64,000 nucleotides of DNA from Bradyrhizobium sp. Ai1a-2 (GCF_000426245.1 NZ_AUEZ01000030.1:1-64000), one strand, 5' to 3'. Positions 26,087-35,835 are shown, counted from the stretch's first letter. Translations and numbers: made by a program. The notes: generated by a model from the letters alone, not told the origin.

Positions 26087-27344
26087 AATGCGTGTGGTTC
26101 GGCATTTTCGGCAGGAACACCGCGAGCAGCCCGATCGCCGGCAGGAACGCGCAGAGCTGATAGATGAAAGCGATGTCGGTGTGATCGGCAAGCTTGCCGA
26201 GCACTGCCGCGCCCAAGCCGCCGATGCCGAAGGCAAAGCCGAAGAACAGGCCGGAGATCATGCCGAAGCGATGCGGCATCAGTTCCTGCGCGAACACGAT
26301 GATCGAGGGCGTCGCCGACGAGATGATCACGCCGATGAACACGCTGAGCACAGCACTGGTGACAAGGCCGGCATAGGGCAGCGCCAGCGTGAACGGCAGC
26401 GCGCCGAGGATCGAGAACCAGATCACGTATTTGCGGCCGAAGCGATCGCCGAGCGGTCCGCCCACGAAAGCACCGACCGCGTTCGCCGCGAGGAAGATGA
26501 AGAGGTAGAGCTGCGCCGCTTGCGTCGAGACATCGAACCTCTCCATCAGATAGAAGATGTAATAGCTTGAGAGGCTCGAGACATAGAGCTGCTTCGAGAA
26601 CAGCAGTGCGACCAGCACGGCGAGCGCGATCGTCACCCGCCGCCCGGTCGGCGCGTCCGGGTGTCGCTCGATCACCGCCGCCTTCCTGGTCACGATCTGC
26701 GGCTTGTACCAGCCACCGATGCGCCACAGGATCAGGATCGCGAGGCCCGCTATCGAGGAGAACCATGCGATCGAGGGCTGGCCGAACGGCACCACGATCA
26801 GCGCCGCGAGCACCGGACCCATCGAGGTGCCGAAGCTTCCGCCGAGCTGGAACACCGATTGCGCAAAGCCGTAACGGCCGCCCGAGGCGAGCCGCGCGAT
26901 CCGCGCCGATTCCGGGTGGAACACCGCCGAGCCGAGGCCGACCAGCGACGCCGCGATCAGGATGATGCCGTAGTGATGCGCGCCAGAGAGCAGCAGCAGG
27001 CCGAAGAAAGTGAAGCCCATGCCGATCGCGAGCGAGAACGGCTGCGCCTTCTTGTCGGTGAAGTGCCCGACGAGAGGCTGCAGAAGCGACGCGGTGAACT
27101 GGAACGCCAGCGTGATCATGCCGATCTGTGTGTAGTCCAGCGCGTAGGCGTCCTTCAGGATCGGATAGACGGAGGCGATCAACGACTGCATGGTGTCGTT
27201 GAGGAAGTGCGAGAAGCTGATGCCCGCGAGCACGATGTAAGCCGGCCCCACCGCGGCCGCGCGGGCGGCCATACGCGGTGTCGCGTCCGGCACCAGCACC
27301 GGTTCAGCCAGCGCTTCTTCTGAAACGACAACGGACTTGTTCAA
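26085..27344 (-). CDS. MFS transporter, fosmidomycin-resistance (Fsr) type
   Basis: A 419-residue inner-membrane exporter with about 12 membrane segments. The first is AYIVLAGISFSHFLNDTMQS, typical of Fsr proteins, followed by the loop motif GHFTDKKAQP and, in the second half, GGPLGDRFGRKYVIW. VFHPESARIARLASGGRYGF is also an Fsr-type stretch. The likely start is a TTG at 27344 behind GGGAAT; an ATG at 27272 would drop a 24-residue hydrophilic lead. The drug or metabolite exported is unknown. Confidence 0.88.
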   Translation of the reverse strand: MNKSVVVSEEALAEPVLVPDATPRMAARAAAVGPAYIVLAGISFSHFLNDTMQSLIASVYPILKDAYALDYTQIGMITLAFQFTASLLQPLVGHFTDKKAQPFSLAIGMGFTFFGLLLLSGAHHYGIILIAASLVGLGSAVFHPESARIARLASGGRYGFAQSVFQLGGSFGTSMGPVLAALIVVPFGQPSIAWFSSIAGLAILILWRIGGWYKPQIVTRKAAVIERHPDAPTGRRVTIALAVLVALLFSKQLYVSSLSSYYIFYLMERFDVSTQAAQLYLFIFLAANAVGAFVGGPLGDRFGRKYVIWFSILGALPFTLALPYAGLVTSAVLSVFIGVIISSATPSIIVFAQELMPHRFGMISGLFFGFAFGIGGLGAAVLGKLADHTDIAFIYQLCAFLPAIGLLAVFLPKMPNHTH

Positions 27345-27493
27345 CGGAGATTCCCGGCGGGATTCGCGACAATAAGCTGTGCTTACGACGCACGACCCGC
27401 TGCGACCACCGCCAATAGATGATGGCTGCGATGCTACCAGCGCGCGCTGAGTGCGATGCCTTTTGGTGAAATCGGTCCGTCCGCGAATTCACT

Positions 27494-27520
27494 TCACCTC
27501 CCCCGCAGGCGGGAGAGGGA
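27494..27520. repeat. Half family B hairpin after glmM
   Basis: A single hairpin CACCTCCCCCGCAGGCGGGAGAGG, 12 bases after the glmM stop codon on the minus strand. It may serve as the glmM terminator or 3' stabiliser. The rest of 27345-27531 holds nothing I can support. Confidence 0.6.
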
Positions 27521-27531
27521 GATAGAGAGAG

Positions 27532-28884
27532 CTAGGCCGCAGCCGCCGCAGCGTGGCCGAGTGCAGAGACGATGTGGTCGACGACTTCCTCGACCAGGAG
27601 ACGGTCGTCGCCCTCGCCCATCACGCGGATCACCGGCTCGGTGCCGGAAGAACGGACCAACAGGCGACCGTGGCCGTTGAGCCGCTTCTCGCCATCTACG
27701 ATGGCAGACTTGACTTCGACATCATCGAGCGGCTTGCCGCTGCGATAACGCACGTTCTTCAGGATCTGCGGCAGCGGATCGAAGCGGTGGCAGACTTCCG
27801 ACACCGGGCGGCGGAGCTTTTGCACCACGGCAAGCACCTGCAGCGCGGCGACGAAGCCGTCGCCCGTAGTAGCGTAGTCGGAAAGGATGATGTGGCCGGA
27901 CGGCTCGCCGCCGAGATTGTAGCCATCGCTCAGCATCCGCTCGAGCACATAGCGGTCACCGACCGACGTGCGCACCATGTCGAGTCCAATGCCCTGCAAG
28001 AAACGCTCGAGCCCGAGATTGGACATCACGGTGGTGACAATGCCGGGCTTGGCGAGGCGGCCCTCTTCCTTCCAGCTCTGCGCGATCACCGCGAGCAATT
28101 GGTCGCCGTCGACAAGGTGGCCGCGCTCGTCGACCAGGATCACGCGATCGGCGTCGCCGTCGAGCGCAATGCCGATATCGGCGCGCATCTCGCGCACCTT
28201 CCTTGCCAACGTTTCCGGCGCGGTGGAACCACATTCCTTATTGATGTTGAAGCCGTCGGGCTCGACCCCGATCGACACGACGTCGGCGCCGAGCTCCCAT
28301 AGCGCTTCCGGCACCACCTTGTAGGCCGCGCCATTGGCGCAATCGATCACGACGCGCAGGCCGTCGAGGCTCAATTCGCGCGGCAGCGTGCGCTTGGCGA
28401 ATTCGATGTAGCGGTCATGGACCCCGTCGATACGGCGGGCGCGGCCGAGGCTCGCGCTCTGCGCCAGCCGGCGCTCGATCGGCTCGTCGAGCAGTTGCTC
28501 GATCTGCTTCTCGACGTCATCGGAAAGTTTGAAGCCCTGCGGCCCGAACAGCTTGATGCCGTTGTCCTCGAACAGATTGTGCGAGGCGGAGATCATCACG
28601 CCGAGATCGGCGCGCATCGACTTGGTAAGCATGGCGACCGCCGGCGTCGGCATCGGGCCGAGCAGCAGCACGTCCATGCCGACCGAGGTGAAGCCCGCGA
28701 CCATGGCATATTCGATCATGTAGCCGGAGAGCCGCGTATCCTTGCCGATCACCACGCGATGGCGATGATCGCCGCGCTGAAACACGAGGCCGGCGGCCTG
28801 TCCCACCTTGAGCGCGAGTTCCGGCGTAATCAGACCGTTGGCACGGCCACGAATCCCGTCGGTCCCGAAATATTTACGGCTCAT
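27532..28884 (-). CDS. glmM: Phosphoglucosamine mutase
   Basis: A 450-residue enzyme that converts glucosamine-6-phosphate to glucosamine-1-phosphate for peptidoglycan and lipopolysaccharide. It begins with YFGTDGIRGRAN. The catalytic phosphoserine is Ser101 in GVMISASHNLFEDNGIK, the Mg-binding loop is ALDGDADRVILVDE and the sugar-binding loop is GEPSGHI. The C-terminal phosphate loop VRSSGTEPVIRVMGEG is present. Length and motifs are fully standard. It stands alone, with an AT-rich promoter region at 28885-29097. Confidence 0.97.
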   Translation of the reverse strand: MSRKYFGTDGIRGRANGLITPELALKVGQAAGLVFQRGDHRHRVVIGKDTRLSGYMIEYAMVAGFTSVGMDVLLLGPMPTPAVAMLTKSMRADLGVMISASHNLFEDNGIKLFGPQGFKLSDDVEKQIEQLLDEPIERRLAQSASLGRARRIDGVHDRYIEFAKRTLPRELSLDGLRVVIDCANGAAYKVVPEALWELGADVVSIGVEPDGFNINKECGSTAPETLARKVREMRADIGIALDGDADRVILVDERGHLVDGDQLLAVIAQSWKEEGRLAKPGIVTTVMSNLGLERFLQGIGLDMVRTSVGDRYVLERMLSDGYNLGGEPSGHIILSDYATTGDGFVAALQVLAVVQKLRRPVSEVCHRFDPLPQILKNVRYRSGKPLDDVEVKSAIVDGEKRLNGHGRLLVRSSGTEPVIRVMGEGDDRLLVEEVVDHIVSALGHAAAAAA

Positions 28885-29097
28885 ATCACCCCCAGTAAGG
28901 CCAGGGCTTCTCCAGCCACCTCAGCGAGAAGCCCGAAACGCCATCGTGCAGGCTTATAATGCGTCAGCCGCCAAGACGGCTTCAAAATATATGATGAATC
29001 ATTACCGTCGCCCGAAGGCAAGAGTTTAGGTTAATATATTGTAGAATAAGGTATAATTTCGGTGGCCGGAGGGTGCCGACAGCGGCCACCGGCGACT

Positions 29098-29262
29098 CTA
29101 GCGCTTGCGCAGGATGTGATGGTCATCCTTGGTGGGTGCCGGCTGGGTCACATTGACGGGGTCGGAGGCCGGAAAAGTCTCCTCCAATCCCTCCTCCAGC
29201 GACTCCTCGAGCGAGCGCTTTTCGCTCTCTGCATCTTTCGGCTTGGGGGTCGATCTGGTCAT
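29098..29262 (-). CDS. Small acidic hypothetical protein (54 residues)
   Basis: An ATG at 29262 behind a GGAGG ribosome binding site opens a 54-residue frame. It contains KRSLEESLEEGLEETFPASD, then a proline-rich stretch and a basic tail HHILRKR. The run of Glu/Leu at three- to four-residue spacing predicts one amphipathic, acidic helix. The LEETFPASDP phrase is one I associate with many small proteins of Bradyrhizobium, often near stress genes; that is memory, not a search. It is divergent from lldD, whose start is 104 bases away. Confidence 0.75.
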   Translation of the reverse strand: MTRSTPKPKDAESEKRSLEESLEEGLEETFPASDPVNVTQPAPTKDDHHILRKR

Positions 29263-29365
29263 GGTGGCCTCCTATCGGTGGATTTCGGCCGAATGATTTG
29301 GCAGATGATCCAACCATGCTAGATGACGGCGCATTCGCGAAATACAAGACGGGCCGGGAGCGTCC

Positions 29366-30502
29366 ATGAAGCACATCACCTGCATCGAAGATCTGCGCCA
29401 GCTACACAAGCGCCGCGTGCCGAAGGCATTTTTCGACTATGCCGACCGCGGCTCCTACACCGAGGACACGCTGCGCGCCAACAGCGAGGATCTTCAGCAG
29501 ATCAAATTCCGCCAGCGCATCCTGGTCGACGTGTCCAAGCGCGACCTCAAGACCACGATCCTGGGCGAGCCTGCCGCGATGCCGCTGATCCTCGCCCCCG
29601 TGGGTCTGCTCGGCATGCAGCACGGCGACGGCGAGATCCTCGCCTGCCGCGCCGCACAGGCCGCGGGGATTCCGTTCACCCAGAGCACGATGTCGATCTG
29701 CTCGATCGAGGACATTGCCGCCGCCGTCGACAAGCCGTTCTGGTTCCAGCTCTACGTCATGAAGGACCGCGGCTTCATCAAGGCGCTGATCGAGCGCGCG
29801 ATCGCCGCCAGGTGCAGCGCGCTGGTCCTGACCGTCGACCTGCAGGTGATCGGCCAGCGGCACCAGGACATCAAGAACGGCATGACCGTGCCGCCGGAAT
29901 GGTCGCTGTCGAAGCTGGTCGATTTCGCCAGCAAGCCGGCCTGGGTCTCGGGCGTGCTGCGCGGCAAGCGCCGCACCTTCGGCAATCTCGCCGGCCATCT
30001 CAAGGTCGACCAGGACATCACCTCGCTGTCGACCTGGATCAATTCGCAGTTCGACACTTCGCTGAACTGGAAGGACATCGACTGGATCCGCAGCATCTGG
30101 CCGGGCAAGCTGATCCTTAAAGGGATCCTCGACGTCGAGGACGCGGAGATCGCGGCCAAGACCGGGGCGCAGGCGATCGTGGTCTCCAACCATGGCGGCC
30201 GCCAGCTCGACGGCGCGCCATCCTCGATCGAGGTGCTGCCGGAGATCGTTGACGCCGTCGGATCGCAGGTCGAAGTCATGTTCGACGGCGGCATCCGCAC
30301 CGGCATGGACGTGATGCGCGCGCTCGCGCTCGGCGCGAAGTCCTGCATGATCGGCCGCGCCTATGCCTACGGCCTCGGCGCCGGCGGACAGGCCGGCGTC
30401 ACCGAAGCGATCAACGTGCTGGCGAAGGAACTGCTCACGACCATGGGCCTGTGCGGCGTCAACACGATCGCGGAGATCGACGACAAGGTGCTGGCGGTTT
30501 AA
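29366..30502 (+). CDS. lldD: FMN-dependent L-lactate dehydrogenase / alpha-hydroxyacid oxidase
   Basis: A 378-residue flavoenzyme that oxidises L-lactate to pyruvate and feeds electrons to the quinone pool. Family motifs are FFDYADRGSYTEDTLRANS, LAPVGLLGMQHGDGE and the catalytic histidine in SNHGGRQLDGAPSSIE. FMN phosphate contacts are MFDGGIRTGMDV and IGRAYAYGLGAGGQ. A different alpha-hydroxyacid as substrate cannot be excluded. No lldR or lldP lies alongside. Confidence 0.9.
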   Translation: MKHITCIEDLRQLHKRRVPKAFFDYADRGSYTEDTLRANSEDLQQIKFRQRILVDVSKRDLKTTILGEPAAMPLILAPVGLLGMQHGDGEILACRAAQAAGIPFTQSTMSICSIEDIAAAVDKPFWFQLYVMKDRGFIKALIERAIAARCSALVLTVDLQVIGQRHQDIKNGMTVPPEWSLSKLVDFASKPAWVSGVLRGKRRTFGNLAGHLKVDQDITSLSTWINSQFDTSLNWKDIDWIRSIWPGKLILKGILDVEDAEIAAKTGAQAIVVSNHGGRQLDGAPSSIEVLPEIVDAVGSQVEVMFDGGIRTGMDVMRALALGAKSCMIGRAYAYGLGAGGQAGVTEAINVLAKELLTTMGLCGVNTIAEIDDKVLAV

Positions 30503-30529
30503 GGGGTCGTCTGAGCAGGAATCCCCCAT

Positions 30530-30565
30530 AGCCCGGGTGGAGCGTTAGCGTAACCCGGGCTACGG
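30530..30565. repeat. Family C hairpin after lldD
   Basis: A single arm TAGCCCGGGTGGAGCGTTAG paired with GTAACCCGGGCTA. It lies 28 bases beyond lldD and before a convergent gene, so it may terminate both. Confidence 0.65.
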
Positions 30566-30598
30566 GATCGTGGAGTGATCGCGCGCATCAACGCGCAC

Positions 30599-31225
30599 TC
30601 ACATCGGCGGCGTGATGCCGTCGCGGCCGACGCTGATGCGGTTGGTCTCGAGCGAGCCGTCAGGCGACTTCTTCGTGAATGCGATGATCTTGGCGCCCGC
30701 CTTGAGCTCGGACTTGTCGCCGGGGACGTAGGTCACGACAGGCGTGTCAGGCGAGACCAGCACTTTCTTCTCGCCGTCCTTGTATTTGACGAGCAGCGTG
30801 TGGCCGTCATTGCTGACCACGGATTCGGCGACCGTCGCATTGGTCATGCTGCTGTTGGGACGCGTGTCCCAGGGCCGCGAGCCCTCGCCGGTTCCGCGCA
30901 TGTCCTCCGGGAAGACGTGGACTTCCACCGCTTTCGGCGTGCCATCGGAAGCTGGCACAGTGGTGGCGCCGATGAAGGAACCGACCTTGATGTCGGATAA
31001 CGCGATCTTGACGATGCCGGCAACGCGCGCATCGCTCGTCATATGCAGTTTGACGTCTTCACCGCTGCGCGACTTGACCTCGATCGTGTCGCCGTTGACG
31101 CTTTCGATGGTGCCGCGCACACGCGACGAGGTCGGCGGCTGCTGCGCGATCGCATAGAGAGTTGACGCTGCGACCATGACGACGGCAAACAGCGGGCGGG
31201 CGAGCGTGGAACGGTAGGGAGGCAT
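30599..31225 (-). CDS. Exported beta-rich hypothetical protein
   Basis: A 208-residue protein with a signal peptide ending near STLYAIAQQ. Two related beta-rich halves follow: RVRGTIESVNGDTIEVKSR, SDIKVGSFIGATTVPASDGT and then DGHTLLVKYKDGEKKVLVSP, DKSELKAGAKIIAFTKKSPD. The pattern of short OB-fold-like repeats resembles DUF5666-type periplasmic proteins. Relatives are sometimes mislabelled as metal transport proteins. I cannot assign a function. Confidence 0.7.
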   Translation of the reverse strand: MPPYRSTLARPLFAVVMVAASTLYAIAQQPPTSSRVRGTIESVNGDTIEVKSRSGEDVKLHMTSDARVAGIVKIALSDIKVGSFIGATTVPASDGTPKAVEVHVFPEDMRGTGEGSRPWDTRPNSSMTNATVAESVVSNDGHTLLVKYKDGEKKVLVSPDTPVVTYVPGDKSELKAGAKIIAFTKKSPDGSLETNRISVGRDGITPPM

Positions 31226-31290
31226 AGGGAGGGCTCCGGGTGGGGATCACCTGTGCAGAGACACCACTCGTGCGGCAATATTTCGCGCCC

Positions 31291-32133
31291 TCAAGCCTTT
31301 GTGAGATCGTCCTCGACCAGCGCGCGCAGTTCCGGCGTCACTTGCGGGCGCTGGCCGAACCAGAGCTCGAAGCCGCGCACCGCCTGGTGCAGGAGCATGC
31401 CGAGCCCGTCGGCCGTCTTCAATCCGCGCCCATCTGCGGCTGCAAGCAACGGCGTCTGCAGCGGAACATAGACGAGGTCTGCGACGACGGCATTTGGCGG
31501 CAACAAGCCGACGTCGAGGATGAGCGCCGGTTGGCCGTGCATGCCGAGCGAGGTGGTGTTCACCAACAGCCCTGCGCGCGGCAGCAGATCGGCAAGCGCA
31601 TCCCAGCTCGCCGGCTCGACGCGAGAACCGAACTGGTCGGCGAGCGCACGGGCGCGCCCGCTGCTGCGGTTGACGAGATGAATGCGCTGCATGCCGCGAT
31701 CGAGCAATCCGAACACCACGGCGCGCGCCGCGCCACCGGCGCCCAGCACCAGCGCCTCCGTCGCCTGGTCCCAGCCGGGCGCGGAGGCGTCGAGATTGTT
31801 GATGAAGCCTTCGACGTCGGTGTTGGTCGAGCGCAGCTCGTCGCCTTCGTACCACAGCGTATTGGCGGCGCCGACCGCGCGGGCGCGCTCATCAGGCACC
31901 GACAGCGCCAGCGCGCGCTCCTTGTGCGGGATCGTGACATTGGCGCCGACGAAGCCGTGGGTCGACAGATGCAACACGAACTCGGCAAAGCCCTCCGGCG
32001 GGATCGCCTCGATGTTATAGCCGCCCTCGATGCCAAGCTTCCTCAGCCAATAATGATGGATCAGCGGCGAACGCGAATGCGCGGCCGGCCATCCGATCAG
32101 GCATGCGGCGCGGGCTTTGGTCGGTGCGGTCAT
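31291..32133 (-). CDS. aroE: Shikimate dehydrogenase
   Basis: A 280-residue NADPH enzyme of the shikimate pathway. The substrate domain has LIGWPAAHSRSPLIHHYWL and the catalytic lysine in GANVTIPHKERALAL. The cofactor domain has ALVLGAGGAARAVVFGL. NTTSLGMHG and GLGMLLHQAVRGFELWFG are typical of AroE. The ATG at 32133 gives the usual N-terminus; the open frame reaches to 32175. Confidence 0.94.
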   Translation of the reverse strand: MTAPTKARAACLIGWPAAHSRSPLIHHYWLRKLGIEGGYNIEAIPPEGFAEFVLHLSTHGFVGANVTIPHKERALALSVPDERARAVGAANTLWYEGDELRSTNTDVEGFINNLDASAPGWDQATEALVLGAGGAARAVVFGLLDRGMQRIHLVNRSSGRARALADQFGSRVEPASWDALADLLPRAGLLVNTTSLGMHGQPALILDVGLLPPNAVVADLVYVPLQTPLLAAADGRGLKTADGLGMLLHQAVRGFELWFGQRPQVTPELRALVEDDLTKA

Positions 32134-32171
32134 TTCAGTCCAATCGGACAAGCAATGCGGACTGTCAACAT

Positions 32172-32804
32172 TCACTTATCCCGCATCGCGACGAACGCGG
32201 TGAGTATGACGGCGGCTCCCGCCGCGAACCAGACCGCCGAAAGACTAAGGTGGAGATAGGCGAGCGCACCGACGGTCGACCCCGAAACCAGCGCCGCCCA
32301 CAGCATGAGGTTCGGCAGCCAGTCCCAGCGCGCGCCGCTGGTCAGCGCCGCTCCGAGGAGTTGTCCCACCTTGACCAGCGCGCCCGTGACATAGGTGAGG
32401 CCGAGCGCGGCATTGCCGCGAACCTCGAACACGGAATTTTCCAGTCCCATCGCGAACACGATCGCGCCGACCGCAACCACGGGCCAGCCGAACGTAGAGG
32501 CCAGCGCGGCGCCGATCAGCAGCAGGCTTTCCGTCAGCATCAGCCAGGTCTGGCGACGGCCGCCGCGACCGAGCGCGATCAGGCTGCCGGCGGCCGCGCC
32601 GATCACGAACGTCACGATGACGCCGATGGTTTGCGCCGCGGCAAACCAACTCGCTTTCGCGATATCGACACCGAGCCGCGTTGAATTGCCGCTCATGAAG
32701 GAGACGAACAGGCCGCCGAGATGCAGGTAGCCGACGCCGTCGAGATAACCGGCAAGCCCGCTGAGCGCGCAGGCCAGCGCGATGTTGCGGCGCGAGTCAG
32801 GCAT
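32172..32804 (-). CDS. DUF1275 (YoaK-like) membrane protein
   Basis: A 210-residue inner-membrane protein with six likely membrane segments. The family start is ACALSGLAGYLDGVGYLHLG followed by GLFVSFMSGNSTRLGVDIA. Later segments are IGVIVTFVIGAAAGSLIAL and a C-terminal AVWFAAGAAVILTAFVAM. The function of this family is unknown. It begins 3 bases after a GNAT gene on the same strand and is probably cotranscribed with it. Confidence 0.85.
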   Translation of the reverse strand: MPDSRRNIALACALSGLAGYLDGVGYLHLGGLFVSFMSGNSTRLGVDIAKASWFAAAQTIGVIVTFVIGAAAGSLIALGRGGRRQTWLMLTESLLLIGAALASTFGWPVVAVGAIVFAMGLENSVFEVRGNAALGLTYVTGALVKVGQLLGAALTSGARWDWLPNLMLWAALVSGSTVGALAYLHLSLSAVWFAAGAAVILTAFVAMRDK

Positions 32805-32807
32805 GCA

Positions 32808-33596
32808 TCACGCCGTCCACTCGTAGACCTCTTTCTCGTATGCCTCGGTGAAGCCGGCGCGCCGCAGATTGCGGTACGAATGTTCCAGCATGTACATGGT
32901 CTCGGAGACCTGCACCCTGCAGCCCATCTGCTCGGCGCGCTCGACACGTTTCGCAATGAGCGCCTGCTGCGCGCCGCGCTTGCGATGGCTTTCGGCGGTG
33001 GTAGCGGCCAGGAGATAGCCGATGTCCTCGAACAGGCAGAGCGCGGCGATCGCCACCGGCTGATCGCCGTCGAACGCCATGTAATGTACAAAGCCCTTGC
33101 GGCCGGCCGAGCGCGCATATTCCGGCCACAGCGTGTCGCCGAGCTGGTCGCGCGCGGCGTCAATCTCGTCGGTGGTCACCTCGCGGATGCTGAGATCGGT
33201 CCTGAAGTGAAGCGGCGAATGGGCTGTGCGCCACATGGTCGGATATCCGGTGCGGCGTGCGCGCGACAGGCCCCCCGCCTCGAGCCGCGCCCGCATCACG
33301 TCCATGTCGGGGCCCGGACTCAGCCAGACAAAGAAGCGCTTCACGCCCTGGGCCGTGAACAGATCGATGAAGCGCGCAACCGCATCGTCACTCATGGCGG
33401 GATCGGCGCCGCAGAGATAGACGCGATTGAGATTGGCGGATGGAAACGGCGCCTGGCGTTCGGGATCGATGGTCACGTAACAGTGACCGAACGGCGGACC
33501 GTCGAACTGACGGCGCACGAGCCGATAGGGCTGACAACGGCCGTCCAGCCATTGCGTCAGCCGCCGCATTTTCAAGGAGAGATCGACAACTTCCAT
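32808..33596 (-). CDS. GNAT family N-acetyltransferase, two-lobed
   Basis: A 262-residue protein. The second half holds the recognisable acetyltransferase core: VAIAALCLFEDIGYLLAATT, then RKRGAQQALIAKRVERAEQM and MYMLEHSYRNLRRAGFTEAY. The first half resembles a degenerate second lobe of unclear origin. The ATG at 33596 is preferred over 33647. The acceptor substrate is unknown. Confidence 0.75.
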   Translation of the reverse strand: MEVVDLSLKMRRLTQWLDGRCQPYRLVRRQFDGPPFGHCYVTIDPERQAPFPSANLNRVYLCGADPAMSDDAVARFIDLFTAQGVKRFFVWLSPGPDMDVMRARLEAGGLSRARRTGYPTMWRTAHSPLHFRTDLSIREVTTDEIDAARDQLGDTLWPEYARSAGRKGFVHYMAFDGDQPVAIAALCLFEDIGYLLAATTAESHRKRGAQQALIAKRVERAEQMGCRVQVSETMYMLEHSYRNLRRAGFTEAYEKEVYEWTA

Positions 33597-33647
33597 GGCG
33601 ATGCGGGGATCATGACCCTCGATCCGGGGCCATGATCCTAGCAACAC

Positions 33648-35696
33648 TTATGCCGCCACGCGATGCGCCGCAATAATTTGATCGGCGGTCCGGCCGGTCA
33701 CTTCGGCCATGTGGTCGAACTGCCGGGTGAAGCTGCCCGCGCCGGCGGTAGCCGAGCGGAGTTCCACGATCAGGTCGCCGATTTCGGCTTCCGGCATGGT
33801 GGCGCGGACGCAGTCCCAGCCGGACCAGCCCTCGCGGGTGTCGAAACCGAGGATCTGGCCGCGCCGCGCCGACAGGATCGCGTTAATCTTGGCAGTTGCG
33901 TCGGTCGGGCAGACGATTTCGACGATGTGGATCGGTTCCAGCAGCACCGGATGACAGTTCGGCAGCGCCTCGCTGACGCCGATCCGCGCCGCAGTGCGGA
34001 ACGCGAGATCGGAGGAATCGACACTGTGGTAGGAACCGTCGGTCAGGCGCACATGGACGTCGACCACGGGAAAGCCGAGCGGCCCCTTCTGCAGGCCGTC
34101 GACCACGCCCTCCTCCACCGCGCCGATATAGTTCCGCGGCACCGCGCCGCCGACCACGGTCTCGTCGAAGGTGAAGCCCGTGCCGCGCGGCAGGGGCTTT
34201 ATCTCGAGCATCACGTCCCCGAACTGGCCGTGGCCGCCGGACTGCTTCTTGTGCCGGCCGCGCTGGCTGACCGGTTTCCGGATGGTCTCCTGATAGCCGA
34301 TCGCGGGAGGGTGCGATTTGACGTTGACGCCGAAGCGATCGCGCAGCCGTTCCACTGCGACGCGCAGGTGCATCTCGCCCTGCCCCCACAGCACGGTATC
34401 GTGCGTGCGCGCGTTCTGGATCTGGGTCAGCGACGGATCCTCCTCGTTCAGCCGCAACAGCGCCTGGCCGAGCTTGACGTCGTCCTTGCGGTCGGTGGCC
34501 GCGACCGACATCGCGAGCACCGGCGACGTCAGCGCGGCCTTGACCAGCGAGGGCGGCGCAGTCTTGCCGCTCGCCACCGTGTCGCCGGTCTTGATCGCAT
34601 CGAGCTTGCCGAGCGCAACCGTATCGCCGGCTTCCGCCGCGGCACGCTTGGTGTCGAACGCTCCGTTCGCGGAGAGGATGCCCGAAACGCGGCCGGTCTC
34701 CCCGGACGAGGAGGTCAGTGTCGCGCCATCGTCGAGACGGCCGGCGAGCAGCCGCGCCAGCGACAGTTTGCCGCCGTGCTGCAAATGCACGGTCTTGAAC
34801 ACATAGGCGAGCGCATCCTTCGTTTCGGGGGCGCCAAGCCGCTTGGCGGTGTCGGCGATGCCAGGCGATTCATGGCGCAGTGCCTTCATCAGGCGCAGCA
34901 CGCCGTTCTCGCGCAGCGCCGAGCCGAGCAGCACCGGGCAGATCACGCCTTCGCGCAGTTCGCGGGCGAGATCGTCGAACACGGCGTCGCGCGGCGGCTG
35001 GATGTCCTCCAGCAACTGCTCCATCAGCGCGTCATCGTGGTCGGCGAGTTTCTCCAGCATCGAGAAGCGCGCTTCCTTCTCGCGATCGAGATCGCCGCCG
35101 TCGAGCGCGACCACCTCGGACGGCTTGTGCTCGCGATAGACGAAGGCACGTTCCAGCGCCAGATCGACGAAACCCGCGATCAAGTCGCCGTTCCAGATCG
35201 GAATTTGCCGCAACACCAGCGGCACGCGCGAGGCCGGCTGCAGCGTGGTGAGCGTCTCGCGGACGCGCTTGTTGGCGCGATCGATCTTGTTCAGGAACAG
35301 GAAACGGGGAATAGCAAGCTCTTCCAATTCGCGCAGGATGAGCTGCAATTGCGGCAGCTTCTTCTCGTCGGCCTCGCAGACCACGATCGCGGCGTCGACG
35401 GCAGGAAGCGCCATGCGCATATCATGCGCAAATTCGACCGAGCCGGGACAATCGAGGAAGGTATAGCTGTCGCCCATGAAGGTCGTGGTGGCAGCGGTAA
35501 GCCCAACGCTCATCTTGTGACTGCGCGCTTCGGCACTGGCGTCGCCAACCGAAGTTCCGGCATCGACGCTGCCGGCTGTGCGGATCGCACCGGTTCGCGC
35601 CAGGATCGCTTCGAGAAGTGTGGTCTTACCGCTTTGGAAAGGGCCCACCAGTGCAATGCACCGTGGACCTCGGGGACTTCTGACGTCTTGTCCCAT
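33648..35696 (-). CDS. Elongation factor G-like translational GTPase
   Basis: A 682-residue EF-G paralogue. The GTP-binding P-loop is GPFQSGKT at residues 18-25, the G3 switch is FLDCPGS and G4 is FLNKIDRAN. Later domains show GEMHLRVAVERLRDRFGV, GYQETIRKPVSQRGRHKKQS and a C-terminal AEVTGRTADQIIAAH. It lacks neighbouring rps or tuf genes, as expected for the duplicated EF-G-like branch rather than the housekeeping fusA. The ATG at 35696 follows GAGGAG. The cellular role of this branch is uncertain. Confidence 0.88.
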   Translation of the reverse strand: MGQDVRSPRGPRCIALVGPFQSGKTTLLEAILARTGAIRTAGSVDAGTSVGDASAEARSHKMSVGLTAATTTFMGDSYTFLDCPGSVEFAHDMRMALPAVDAAIVVCEADEKKLPQLQLILRELEELAIPRFLFLNKIDRANKRVRETLTTLQPASRVPLVLRQIPIWNGDLIAGFVDLALERAFVYREHKPSEVVALDGGDLDREKEARFSMLEKLADHDDALMEQLLEDIQPPRDAVFDDLARELREGVICPVLLGSALRENGVLRLMKALRHESPGIADTAKRLGAPETKDALAYVFKTVHLQHGGKLSLARLLAGRLDDGATLTSSSGETGRVSGILSANGAFDTKRAAAEAGDTVALGKLDAIKTGDTVASGKTAPPSLVKAALTSPVLAMSVAATDRKDDVKLGQALLRLNEEDPSLTQIQNARTHDTVLWGQGEMHLRVAVERLRDRFGVNVKSHPPAIGYQETIRKPVSQRGRHKKQSGGHGQFGDVMLEIKPLPRGTGFTFDETVVGGAVPRNYIGAVEEGVVDGLQKGPLGFPVVDVHVRLTDGSYHSVDSSDLAFRTAARIGVSEALPNCHPVLLEPIHIVEIVCPTDATAKINAILSARRGQILGFDTREGWSGWDCVRATMPEAEIGDLIVELRSATAGAGSFTRQFDHMAEVTGRTADQIIAAHRVAA

Positions 35697-35835
35697 TGCC
35701 GTCTCCTCGTTTGGAGCTCGGCCCTTGATTGGGTCGGCAATCGGCAATGCTCCGCCCGTCGCGCACGTTTGGCAAGCGGGAAAACGTCGCTGCGCTGCGA
35801 TGTAATGTAACGTAGCAGGCAAATCCGAGCCGCAC

